The position numbers and the translations under genes were made by a program. Under the pieces are notes generated by a model, which searched no databases, was not told where the DNA came from, and saw nothing but the letters and a program-made list of their open reading frames with translations. Below are positions 1-5,724 of a stretch of DNA of 5,724 nt, in pieces. The stretch spans positions 1-5,724 of the forward strand of contig CAIVDH010000165.1 in assembly GCA_903904635.1 (NCBI GenBank), read 5' to 3'. This DNA comes from an uncultured Burkholderiales bacterium (GTDB taxonomy: Bacteria; Pseudomonadota; Gammaproteobacteria; Burkholderiales; Burkholderiaceae_D). The stretch's first letter is position 1. Every line of letters starts with the position of its first letter.

Positions 1-44
1 CTTGCACCCCATGCAAGTACGCTACCAGGCTGCGCTACGCCCCG
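1..44 (-). tRNA. tRNA-Pro (anticodon GGG), 5' part, cut by the window edge
   Basis: The minus strand gives the first 44 nt of a tRNA that reads proline codons CCC and CCU. The 7-nt acceptor strand CGGGGCG is at 44-38, followed by T8-A9 at 37-36. The D arm has GCGC at 35-32, loop AGCCTGGTA at 31-23 and GCGT at 22-19. The anticodon stem CTTGC is at 17-13 and closes with GCAAG at 5-1. The 7-nt loop ATGGGGT at 12-6 places anticodon GGG at 10-8. Layout and D-loop closely match the bacterial tRNA-Pro(GGG) I know from E. coli. The variable loop, T arm and acceptor 3' strand lie beyond position 1. All helices visible here are intact, with one G-U pair in the D stem, so it looks functional. It is probably transcribed from its own promoter just upstream. 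Confidence 0.95.
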
Positions 45-55
45 ACAAGCCGCGA

Positions 56-86
56 ATTATATCAGAGGGTACGCGTGCGGAGTCAG
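56..86 (-). promoter_or_regulatory. Promoter of the tRNA-Pro gene (extended -10)
   Basis: On the minus strand, a perfect TATAAT lies at 61-56 and is preceded by TGa, giving the extended -10 form TGaTATAAT. After it come TCGCGG and then the tRNA 5' end at 44. The spacing puts the transcription start near 47-50 with a very short leader. The GC-rich stretch after the -10 is typical of stringently controlled stable-RNA promoters (known biology; its use here is inferred). The -35 is poor: the best match is CTGACT at 86-81 with a 19-base spacer. This fits an extended -10 promoter that depends less on a -35. The promoter lies in the 57 bases between the DUF2863 stop codon and the tRNA. Confidence 0.8.
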
Positions 87-101
87 TGTGCATGCGTCTG
101 C

Positions 102-1346
102 TTAATGTAAATGCCCACCCTGCTGCGCGGCTTCTTCAGGCATTTCTGCATGTACCATTTCTTCTTCGTGGTCACAAAACAATGGTGCGCCACAGTCATC
201 GCAGAATTCGGGAGGAAACAAAACTTCAGGCTTTTCTATTTTTGTGATGCCAGCCTCGCGCAGCAGCGAGATGATCTGCTGTAATGGGGCCATTGGCGCG
301 GCAATCGGCAGGCGTCTGCTGAGTACTTGCAATTCTTCCTCGCCACTTTCTTCATCATAAAGTGGCCATACCACGCCGTAAAAAACATCCGGATTATCCG
401 CTACGCTAAAGCTGATGCGGTATTCATCTATGCCCATTTCATTGGACTCTTCACCAATGCCGGCTACCACGGCACAGAGCTGATCTGCATCTACGCCTAG
501 CGCATGCGTGAGGTAATAGACGGCAGCACGTATGGAAATAGGCCGGATCATTTTGTCGCCATGGCGGCAGGCCACATAGTAGGCCTCAGGCAGGAGTAGC
601 TCTATGCCACAGCCCGGAAGCAGTTTTTGTATGGCTGGCGTGGCTTGCGCCTGCCATTGCCCAAGAGCCTGCTGTGTGGCTGTTTGCAAATTCGTGCCGG
701 CCTGTTCCTCTTGCCAGCGCAGCAGTGGCATGCCTGCCTCTGCAGTAACAGTAATTAGTAATAAACGGGTATCTGCCAAAAAGGGCGCAGTCTCAGGCAG
801 CTCGGCAGGCTGTTGTAGTTGCATACCGCCCAGCGCTGCTTCTGCCATGCGTCTTGTTAGTTGATACGTATCGCAATAAGTACGTGGTAGCTGATCAATG
901 GAAAACAATGTGGGTGTAATTGCTGCTTTTGTGCCTTGAGCCAGTACATGCGCATACAACTCTGTACTGATCGTCTGCAATACAGCATCGGGTATCGGGC
1001 CTGATGATATGGAGAAGCGCGTCCAGGCAAGAATCGGCATGGCCAGCAGCAGCACATCAAATTGCTTGCCGGCGTGTTCCATGTTGCAGCTGGAGCTGAC
1101 GGCTTCGACGGCATCCAGCAAGCCGTCATACGCTTCAAGATCAGTATGAAAGAGGTGATCAAGTGCGCTGTCTATCGCTTGTTGCTGATTATTGCGTAAT
1201 TGCTTTTGCAGAGCTTGATCTAGTTGCTTTTCCCAGCTGCGTTGCTCAATACGGCTGGCAGACTGAACCATAAATTGGGCCAGCATTGCCAACCGCTGGC
1301 TGTCAGCTGAAAATTTTCTGGATGTACTCTTAGGGGAGCGGCGCAT
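102..1346 (-). CDS. DUF2863-type protein of unknown function
   Basis: This 414-residue, probably cytosolic protein has no signal peptide or membrane segment. Its start (MRRSPKSTSRKFS), helical N-terminal region and C-terminal FCDDCGAPLF...MVHAEMPEE block match my memory of the DUF2863 family of Burkholderiales. No function is known to me. Residues 20-70 are Gln-rich and probably helical (SRIEQRSWEKQLDQALQKQL). The C-terminus holds C382, C385, C391, H393 and H399, a CxxC-x5-CxH pattern that could bind a metal. Residues 341-348 are acidic. The frame opens seven codons earlier at a TTG (1367), but Met at 1346 is preferred: it gives the basic MRR start I expect for the family, and a possible promoter -10 at 1387-1382 would place transcription start about at the TTG. 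The ribosome binding site is weak (GAAG, 9 bases before ATG). The gene follows the acnA terminator and is probably monocistronic. The family call is from memory, not a search. Confidence 0.85.
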   Translation of the reverse strand: MRRSPKSTSRKFSADSQRLAMLAQFMVQSASRIEQRSWEKQLDQALQKQLRNNQQQAIDSALDHLFHTDLEAYDGLLDAVEAVSSSCNMEHAGKQFDVLLLAMPILAWTRFSISSGPIPDAVLQTISTELYAHVLAQGTKAAITPTLFSIDQLPRTYCDTYQLTRRMAEAALGGMQLQQPAELPETAPFLADTRLLLITVTAEAGMPLLRWQEEQAGTNLQTATQQALGQWQAQATPAIQKLLPGCGIELLLPEAYYVACRHGDKMIRPISIRAAVYYLTHALGVDADQLCAVVAGIGEESNEMGIDEYRISFSVADNPDVFYGVVWPLYDEESGEEELQVLSRRLPIAAPMAPLQQIISLLREAGITKIEKPEVLFPPEFCDDCGAPLFCDHEEEMVHAEMPEEAAQQGGHLH

Positions 1347-1381
1347 AGGGATCAGCTTCGTAAACAATCAAATGAAGCCCG

Positions 1382-1387
1382 ATTCTA
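1382..1387 (-). promoter_or_regulatory. Possible -10 box for the DUF2863 gene
   Basis: The minus strand reads TAGAAT, five of six matches to TATAAT, 35 bases before the preferred ATG at 1346 and downstream of the acnA terminator. No good -35 is seen at 16-18 bases; candidates such as GATTAA are poor. A promoter is expected in this gap because the strong terminator at 1423-1456 should isolate the gene from acnA, but this particular box is tentative. Confidence 0.3.
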
Positions 1388-1422
1388 AAGGATATGGCGA
1401 TATTTAATCTGGCGCGGCCATG

Positions 1423-1456
1423 AAAAAAAAGCGTGGCATGTTTGACCATGCCACGC
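1423..1456 (-). terminator. Rho-independent terminator of acnA
   Basis: A perfect 10-bp inverted repeat (GCGTGGCATG at 1431-1440, CATGCCACGC at 1447-1456) encloses a 6-base loop. On the minus strand it is followed directly by eight T residues (A run at 1423-1430). There is no T run on the other side, so it works only for minus-strand transcripts. It lies 78 bases after the acnA stop codon and closes the acnA transcript before the DUF2863 gene. Confidence 0.95.
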
Positions 1457-1464
1457 TCTAGTCT

Positions 1465-1528
1465 GATTGCAAAAATGCAGTCTGTCAGATCAGCTTACTT
1501 TACTTCACATACAAACTGGTCAGACAGA
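1465..1528 (-). other. Structured 3' UTR of acnA (two stem-loops before the terminator)
   Basis: Six bases after the acnA stop codon, TCTGTCTGACCAG (1528-1516, minus strand) can pair with CTGATCTGACAGA (1493-1481). This makes 11 pairs with a U-U and a C-A mismatch around a 22-base loop. A second small hairpin follows at 1482-1465, with TGCA/TGCA around a TTTT loop and two further outer pairs across one mismatch; its first two bases overlap the end of the first stem, so both may not form fully at once. The terminator hairpin comes next. There is no T run after the first two hairpins, so they are not terminators themselves. They could stabilise the mRNA end, be processed into a small RNA, or be a protein-binding site. 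E. coli apo-aconitases are reported to bind acn mRNA 3' UTRs, but no canonical IRE loop (CAGUGN) is present here. Confidence 0.4.
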
Positions 1529-1534
1529 ATTGCC

Positions 1535-4246
1535 TTATGCCGCAAGCAATTGGCGCAATACGAAAGGCAGAATGCCACCATGACGGTAGTAATCTACTTC
1601 GATAGGCGTATCGATGCGTAGCAGTAGTTTGACTTTTTGAGTCTCGCCATTGGCACGCTTGATCACCAGTGTGACTTGCTGTTGAGGCTTGATGTCATTT
1701 TCTATGCCGAGCAGATCGAAGCTTTCATTGCCGGTAATGCCCAGTGACTCAACGCTATCGTTGCCTATGAATTGCAAAGGCAACACTCCCATGCCGACCA
1801 GGTTGGAACGATGAATACGCTCAAACGAGCGGGCAATCACGGCTTTTACGCCTAATAATTGCGTTCCTTTAGCCGCCCAGTCGCGGGAGGAGCCGGTGCC
1901 ATACTCTTCGCCAGCGAAGATCATGGTCGGTACACCATCATCTACGTATTTCATGGCGGCGTCATAGATAGACATCTCCTGACCGCTAGGCTGATGCAAT
2001 GTCTGGCCACCTTCAATGCGTGAACCATCTGGTTGCAATGGAATCATCAGATTTTTGATACGGACATTGGCAAATGTTCCGCGCATCATGATTTCGTGAT
2101 TGCCGCGGCGTGAACCGTAGGAATTGAAGTCCGCCTTTAGTACGCCATGAGCCAGCAGCCATTTACCTGCAGGGCTGGAATCTTTGATCGAGCCGGCAGG
2201 GGAGATGTGGTCGGTCGTGATTGAATCGCCAAATACACCTAATGCGCGGGCGTCTGAAATGCCTGTTGCTGCTGCTTTGGGTTCCATGGTGAAATCCTGG
2301 AAGAATGGCGGTTCAGCAATGTAGGTTGATTTTGGCCAGTTGTAGATCTCACCTTTGGCCACGCCCTTGATGTCTTCCCACAGCTTGCCCGGTGCACCCT
2401 TTACGTCAGCATAATTTGCCTTGAAGGTTTTTGCATTCATCGCATATTTCATCAGCTTGGCAATCTCGGCGCTGGTCGGCCAGATGTCGCCCAGATAAAT
2501 ATCTTTACCATTTTTGCCTTTGCCAACGGGTTCTGTCATCAGATCACGTGTGACATTGCCTGCGATTGCATACGCAACAACCAGTGGCGGTGAGGCCAGG
2601 AAGTTGGAGCGTATGTTTGGATGAATACGGGCTTCGAAATTACGATTGCCTGACAATACTGCTGAGGCAACGATATCGTTTTTGACGATAGCTTCATTCA
2701 TGGCCGGTGTCAGATCACCGGCGTTACCGATACAGGTGGTGCAGCCATAAGCAGTAACACCGAAACCAAGTTGTTCCAGATACGGCAGCAGTCCTGCTGC
2801 TTCGAGATATTTGGTGACAACACGTGATCCGGGAGCCAGTGATGTCTTAATATGCGGCGCAACAGTGAGACCGGCAGCGACGGCTTTCTTGGCCAGCAAC
2901 CCTGCTGCGAGCAAAACGCTAGGATTTGAGGTGTTGGTGCATGAAGTGATGGCAGCAATCAGCACATCACCATTTTTTACATGCACGCCATCGGTGTTGG
3001 TGTAATCAGCATCAAGGTCTTCTGCTTTTTTGTTAAAGCCGTTTTCAGAAACTGGCTTGGCAAATAGCTCTTGGAAAGTGGATTTCACATTACCGATTTC
3101 TATACGGTCTTGTGGGCGCTTAGGGCCTGCAAGCGATGGTGCAACCGTAGACAGATTGAGCGCAACGACATTGCTGTAATCAATGTCGCCGGCTTGCGGA
3201 ATGCCATACAGTTTTTGTGCTTTGAAATAAGACGCGAATGCATCAATTTCTGCTTTGGTGCGACCCGTGCCGTGGAAATAATCGATGGTTGCATCATCAA
3301 CAGGGAAGAAACCCATGGTGGCGCCGTATTCTGGTGCCATGTTGGCGATAGTTGCGCGGTCTGTCAGAGACAATGTGGCTGTGCCTTCGCCGAAGAATTC
3401 AACGAATTTACCGACGACTTTTTCTTTGCGCAGCAGTTCGGTAATGGTTAGGACCAGATCGGTTGCGGTCACGCCCTCACGCAACATGCCGGTCAGGTTC
3501 ACGCCGACGACGTCTGGTGTGAGGAAATAAACGGGCTGACCCAACATACCGGCTTCGGCTTCAATGCCGCCCACGCCCCAGCCAACTACGCCTATGCCGT
3601 TGATCATGGTGGTGTGTGAATCGGTACCGACTAAGGTGTCAGGATAATAGACGCCTTCTTTCAGATGTACGCCGCGAGCCAGATACTCAAGATTGACCTG
3701 ATGCACGATACCGAAACCAGGTGGCACAACGCCAAAGGTGTCGAATGCCTGCATGCCCCATTTCATGAACTGATAGCGCTCGTTATTGCGCTGAAATTCA
3801 AGTTTCATATTCAGATCAAGCGCATTTTTTTCGCGGAAATGATCAATCTGTACGGAGTGATCTACGACCAGGTCAACCGGAACCAGGGGCTCGATATTTT
3901 TTGGATTTTTACTCATCTTTGCTGCTACGCCACGCATGGCAGCGAGGTCGGCAAGCAGAGGCACGCCAGTGAAATCTTGTAACACTACGCGCGCAACCAC
4001 GAATGGGATTTCATCGGTGCGCGCTGCCTTCGGTTTCCAGTTGGCGAGCTGGCGTACATGCTCTTCCGTGACTTTTTTGCCGTCGCAATTACGCAGGACT
4101 GATTCGAGCACGATACGAATTGAAATGGGCAGCCGGTCGATATTGATGCCCAAAGATTTTTGTAACGCGGGCAATGAGTAGAACTTCCCTTTTTTTGACG
4201 CAGAAATTTTGAATTCTTTCAGCGTTTTTAGTGTATTGCGAGACAT
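1535..4246 (-). CDS. acnA: Aconitate hydratase A (aconitase)
   Basis: A 903-residue cytosolic [4Fe-4S] enzyme that interconverts citrate and isocitrate through cis-aconitate in the TCA cycle. The cluster ligands are visible as C436 in SCTNTSNP and C502/C505 in GCTTCIGN. Other family motifs are GTDSHTT (207-213), [11 protein letters not shown] (533-543), [13 protein letters not shown] (673-685) and, in the C-terminal swivelling domain, [16 protein letters not shown] (779-794) with the active-site serine region and [15 protein letters not shown] (806-820). The length and the N- to C-terminal motif order are those of AcnA/IRP-type aconitases (E. coli AcnA is about 890), not AcnB. The start is ATG at 4246, supported by a strong AAGGAG (4257-4252) five bases upstream. 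It lies 94 bases after the small exported protein gene and may share its transcript. The frame is intact with no missing key residue. AcnA is more certain than an AcnD or AcnM relative, since no prp genes are seen nearby. Confidence 0.97.
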   Translation of the reverse strand: MSRNTLKTLKEFKISASKKGKFYSLPALQKSLGINIDRLPISIRIVLESVLRNCDGKKVTEEHVRQLANWKPKAARTDEIPFVVARVVLQDFTGVPLLADLAAMRGVAAKMSKNPKNIEPLVPVDLVVDHSVQIDHFREKNALDLNMKLEFQRNNERYQFMKWGMQAFDTFGVVPPGFGIVHQVNLEYLARGVHLKEGVYYPDTLVGTDSHTTMINGIGVVGWGVGGIEAEAGMLGQPVYFLTPDVVGVNLTGMLREGVTATDLVLTITELLRKEKVVGKFVEFFGEGTATLSLTDRATIANMAPEYGATMGFFPVDDATIDYFHGTGRTKAEIDAFASYFKAQKLYGIPQAGDIDYSNVVALNLSTVAPSLAGPKRPQDRIEIGNVKSTFQELFAKPVSENGFNKKAEDLDADYTNTDGVHVKNGDVLIAAITSCTNTSNPSVLLAAGLLAKKAVAAGLTVAPHIKTSLAPGSRVVTKYLEAAGLLPYLEQLGFGVTAYGCTTCIGNAGDLTPAMNEAIVKNDIVASAVLSGNRNFEARIHPNIRSNFLASPPLVVAYAIAGNVTRDLMTEPVGKGKNGKDIYLGDIWPTSAEIAKLMKYAMNAKTFKANYADVKGAPGKLWEDIKGVAKGEIYNWPKSTYIAEPPFFQDFTMEPKAAATGISDARALGVFGDSITTDHISPAGSIKDSSPAGKWLLAHGVLKADFNSYGSRRGNHEIMMRGTFANVRIKNLMIPLQPDGSRIEGGQTLHQPSGQEMSIYDAAMKYVDDGVPTMIFAGEEYGTGSSRDWAAKGTQLLGVKAVIARSFERIHRSNLVGMGVLPLQFIGNDSVESLGITGNESFDLLGIENDIKPQQQVTLVIKRANGETQKVKLLLRIDTPIEVDYYRHGGILPFVLRQLLAA

Positions 4247-4251
4247 GTGCG

Positions 4252-4301
4252 CTCCTTGTTTTTCTTGACTTAAAATTTATTAATTAAAAAAATTACTCTA
4301 A
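4252..4301 (-). promoter_or_regulatory. AT-rich leader and ribosome binding site of acnA, possible promoter
   Basis: The gap before acnA has a very AT-rich core (4265-4295) containing TTAATTAA, and ends in a strong AAGGAG (4257-4252) that fixes the acnA start. A loose -10-like TAAATT lies at 4279-4274, with a poor -35-like TTAGAG at 4301-4296 and a 16-base spacer. Transcription would then start about 20 bases before the ATG. The ribosome binding site is clear; the promoter is only a possibility. A 7-base T run (minus strand, about 4292-4286) follows a very weak inverted repeat, so no terminator is called for the preceding gene. Confidence 0.35.
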
Positions 4302-4340
4302 CCTGCTTGCGGGTATACGACGTTTTCTTTGCGAAAAATT

Positions 4341-4652
4341 TTACTCAATTGCCTTGCATTCATTTGCCAGCTGCGTGGCATTTTTACGATCCAAAAGCAT
4401 GCCTTTTGTCGGTATGCTTATCCATATCAGTCCACTCTCGTTATTTTCAAATCGATGTGCGCCTGTCGAAGTTGCTACGCGCAGCATATGGTAAAGAGGG
4501 CCTTGCCATTGCAGAGCTATGGTGTCATCCACCTTATGATTTCCCTCTATAACTATGCGGCTTCCATGTTCACAGATAAGCTCAACAGCATGTGCAGGGC
4601 AGGCGAGAGCAAACATCGCATTGCAAAATAAAATAGAAATAAATTTTTTCAT
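4341..4652 (-). CDS. Small exported protein, MliC-like (lysozyme inhibitor-like)
   Basis: A 103-residue protein with a classical signal peptide: MKK, a hydrophobic stretch (4-18) and an AHA cleavage site after residue 22, giving a mature periplasmic or secreted domain of about 80 residues. C27 and C99 bracket the mature domain and could form a disulfide. The pattern ELICEHGSRIVI (24-35), DTIALQWQG (43-51), STGAHRF (62-68), LIWISIPTKGMLLD (75-88) and ANEC (96-99) resembles the MliC family of C-type lysozyme inhibitors (cysteine near the N-terminus, SGxxY/F, Trp, KGxxxxL, final cysteine). This is a by-eye match, so family membership is probable and activity is inference. C18 might be a lipid attachment site, but the preceding ALA is a poor lipobox. 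Start at 4652 is supported by AAGGAG (4667-4662), nine bases upstream. The gene lies 34 bases after the citE-like stop codon, within a possible operon. Confidence 0.85.
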   Translation of the reverse strand: MKKFISILFCNAMFALACPAHAVELICEHGSRIVIEGNHKVDDTIALQWQGPLYHMLRVATSTGAHRFENNESGLIWISIPTKGMLLDRKNATQLANECKAIE

Positions 4653-4656
4653 ACGA

Positions 4657-4695
4657 CTGGTCTCCTTGCTAAATTGTATACGTCAATCAGACCAG
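4657..4695 (-). promoter_or_regulatory. Hairpin joining the citE-like stop codon to the next ribosome binding site
   Basis: On the minus strand, CTGGTCT (4695-4689) is exactly complementary to AGACCAG (4663-4657), with a 25-base loop. The first arm overlaps the last codons and stop codon (4689-4687) of the citE-like gene. The second arm takes in the last two bases of the AAGGAG (4667-4662) of the next gene. A ribosome finishing the citE-like gene would open this stem, so translational coupling is possible. Seven base pairs with a 25-base loop is only moderately stable, so this is a hypothesis. No T run follows, so it is not a terminator. Confidence 0.4.
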
Positions 4696-5658
4696 GCTAC
4701 TTAGAGAGTCTGGTAGCGCTAGTCCGCTTAGTCGGGCTTGTTGCAGCAACGTCCAGTAATAGCGATAACTTGCCCTGTCATGCAGCTTGTCCTTGTGCTG
4801 TATTGGCCCCCAATTTTGCGCCTGTGCTGTGAGCAATATCTGTAATGCGTCATTGACTTCGTCCGCGGCAGGTGAGTAAGCATCAAGTATGGGGCGTATC
4901 TGGTCTGGATGTATGCTCCACATGCGGTTAAATCCCAGTTCCTGTTTTGCATACAGTGCATCGCTCGCCAGAACTGTGAGATCTTTAATTTCTGTCGTTA
5001 CATTATGCGATGCGATTTTTCCATGCGCGTGACATGCAGCAGATATATCCAGTTTTGCCCTGACTACCAGTGGATGCGTAAACTGTTTCGGGCTACGCAT
5101 GGCCGTAGCAGGAATCGCACCATAATGTGCAGAGACAAAATCCATGATGCCAAATGAAAGACAGGCAATATCCGGCATCGCAGCGATGGTCCACACCTCA
5201 TGCAGCGCGCGGTGCGTTTCTATGAGGGCATGGACAGGTAAATCCGTACGTCCTGCCGCATGTGCATAGTGCATTAATAAATCAATAGCGTCTTTAAGCT
5301 GCAAGGCGCTCTCAACTTTGGGAATAACAACATACGCTAATTTTTTTGCGGCGCTTTTGCAGATCGTTGCGACATCTTGTTCAAAATATGGGCTGGCTGC
5401 ATCATGAACACGGACCCCTATACGATCAAAATGATTTTCTTCGCTGACGATCAGATCAGATACAAGTTGCGCGTGGGCCGCTTCGTTGCCCGTAGCAGCG
5501 CCATCTTCACAATCAAATGTGATGTCAAACACCGGCCCCATTTGCTGTTGCAATGCCAGAGATTTGCGCATCAGCTTTTCCGAGCCTGCATAATGGTCGC
5601 AAGCCGGCAGCAGTTGCGGCGCTTGCATACCCTGAAACAGAGCCTCGGAAGGATGCAT
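4687..5658 (-). CDS. CitE-like HpcH/HpaI aldolase/citrate lyase family protein
   Basis: A 323-residue cytosolic TIM-barrel enzyme of the CitE / HpcH-HpaI superfamily, which cleaves or forms C-C bonds of oxo-acids or acyl-CoA esters using a divalent metal. Visible motifs are FDCEDGA (48-54), RVHD (83-86, substrate arginine), VIPKVES (111-117), IETHRAL (146-152, metal-binding Glu147), LSFGIMDF (167-174, metal-binding Asp173) and IHPDQI (249-254), typical of CitE and malyl-CoA lyases. No citrate lyase partners (citD, citF) are nearby, so this is not a standard fermentative citrate lyase; a malyl-, citramalyl- or other CoA-ester lyase/thioesterase is likelier, substrate unknown. In Burkholderiales a similar gene sits by mdh and acnA. 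ATG at 5658 is the only in-frame start after an upstream TAG and keeps the HPSEALF opening expected of the family, but no Shine-Dalgarno precedes it: the leader is pyrimidine-rich (CCCCTCTCCTCC). The gene begins 32 bases after a terminator T run. Confidence 0.9.
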   Translation of the reverse strand: MHPSEALFQGMQAPQLLPACDHYAGSEKLMRKSLALQQQMGPVFDITFDCEDGAATGNEAAHAQLVSDLIVSEENHFDRIGVRVHDAASPYFEQDVATICKSAAKKLAYVVIPKVESALQLKDAIDLLMHYAHAAGRTDLPVHALIETHRALHEVWTIAAMPDIACLSFGIMDFVSAHYGAIPATAMRSPKQFTHPLVVRAKLDISAACHAHGKIASHNVTTEIKDLTVLASDALYAKQELGFNRMWSIHPDQIRPILDAYSPAADEVNDALQILLTAQAQNWGPIQHKDKLHDRASYRYYWTLLQQARLSGLALPDSLSSLV

Positions 5659-5690
5659 GGAGGAGAGGGGATAGAAGTCAGTGTTACTCT

Positions 5691-5724
5691 AAAAAGAGCT
5701 GCCAATACAGTGTAAAGGCAGCTC
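5691..5724 (-). terminator. Rho-independent terminator of the gene beyond the right edge
   Basis: On the minus strand, GAGCTGCC (5724-5717) pairs perfectly over 8 bp with GGCAGCTC (5703-5696), followed by TTTTT (5695-5691). The 13-base loop (5716-5704) can form a further 3-bp TAC/GTA stem at its centre. The stem might extend past the window edge. It should end transcription of a minus-strand gene lying to the right, which by analogy with related clusters may be mdh (inference). It is unusually close to the citE-like gene. Confidence 0.85.

Noticed and set aside
71..100. Imperfect 7-bp hairpin (CGCATGC / GCACGCG) after the DUF2863 stop codon as a terminator
   Set aside because: It has a mismatch in the stem and no T run follows, so it does not qualify as an intrinsic terminator.
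2..247. An 81-codon plus-strand open frame at the left edge
   Set aside because: It runs antisense through the tRNA-Pro gene, its promoter and the end of the DUF2863 gene, so coding is very unlikely.
1347..1367. TTG at 1367 as the DUF2863 start
   Set aside because: No ribosome binding site precedes it, the extra seven residues do not fit the basic MRR start I expect for the family, and the candidate -10 would put transcription start at about the TTG itself.
3071..3451. A 126-codon open frame on the plus strand inside acnA
   Set aside because: It lies fully opposite the highly conserved aconitase frame, has no ribosome binding site I can see and encodes no recognisable motif; it is an antisense shadow.
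4302..4314. Possible terminator after the small exported protein gene
   Set aside because: The inverted repeat ACCCGC-AA-GCAGGT has a mismatch and a loop too short to form, and its T run is separated from the stem by several bases.
4313..4682. CGTATAC (minus strand) occurs upstream of both acnA (4319-4313) and the small exported protein gene (4682-4676), suggesting a shared operator
   Set aside because: Only seven bases are shared, the flanks differ and the distances to the starts differ; chance is a sufficient explanation.
5377..5715. A 112-codon plus-strand open frame opposite the citE-like gene
   Set aside because: It is antisense to conserved CitE-like motifs and runs into the terminator hairpin; nothing in its protein looks like a known family.

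Overview
The window looks like an ordinary chromosomal stretch from a betaproteobacterium. It is probably Burkholderiales and plausibly Oxalobacteraceae-like, with moderate GC. The reasons are a DUF2863-type protein (a family I know only from this group), a full-length AcnA-type aconitase, and a CitE-like HpcH/HpaI aldolase next to it. That pairing recalls the gltA-sdh-mdh-citE-acnA TCA cluster of these bacteria. The organism assignment is inference from protein character, not from a search.

Every supported gene lies on the minus strand, so transcription runs from high to low coordinates. From right to left there are: (1) the terminator of an unseen upstream gene at the right edge (5691-5724), possibly mdh; (2) a CitE-like lyase/aldolase (4687-5658); (3) a small exported protein with MliC-like (lysozyme inhibitor-like) features (4341-4652); (4) acnA, aconitate hydratase (1535-4246); (5) a structured acnA 3' UTR ending in a textbook intrinsic terminator (1423-1456); (6) a DUF2863-type protein of unknown function (102-1346); and (7) the 5' part of a tRNA-Pro(GGG) gene (1-44), cut by the left edge, with a perfect extended -10 promoter in front of it.

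The citE-like gene, the small exported protein gene and acnA are spaced by 34 and 94 bases with no convincing terminator between them, so they may be cotranscribed. acnA ends in its own terminator, which separates it from the DUF2863 gene. Aconitase performs the citrate-isocitrate step of the TCA cycle. The CitE-like protein probably acts on an acyl-CoA or oxo-acid of central metabolism, but its substrate cannot be read from sequence. The exported protein has no obvious link to the TCA cycle.

I found no mobile element, CRISPR array, phage gene or defence cassette, and no stretch above 300 bases lacks a gene. Nothing here amounts to a new system. The points worth a second look are small-scale: RNA structure after acnA, a hairpin linking the citE-like stop codon to the next ribosome binding site, an odd translation start for the citE-like gene, and the two poorly characterised proteins.
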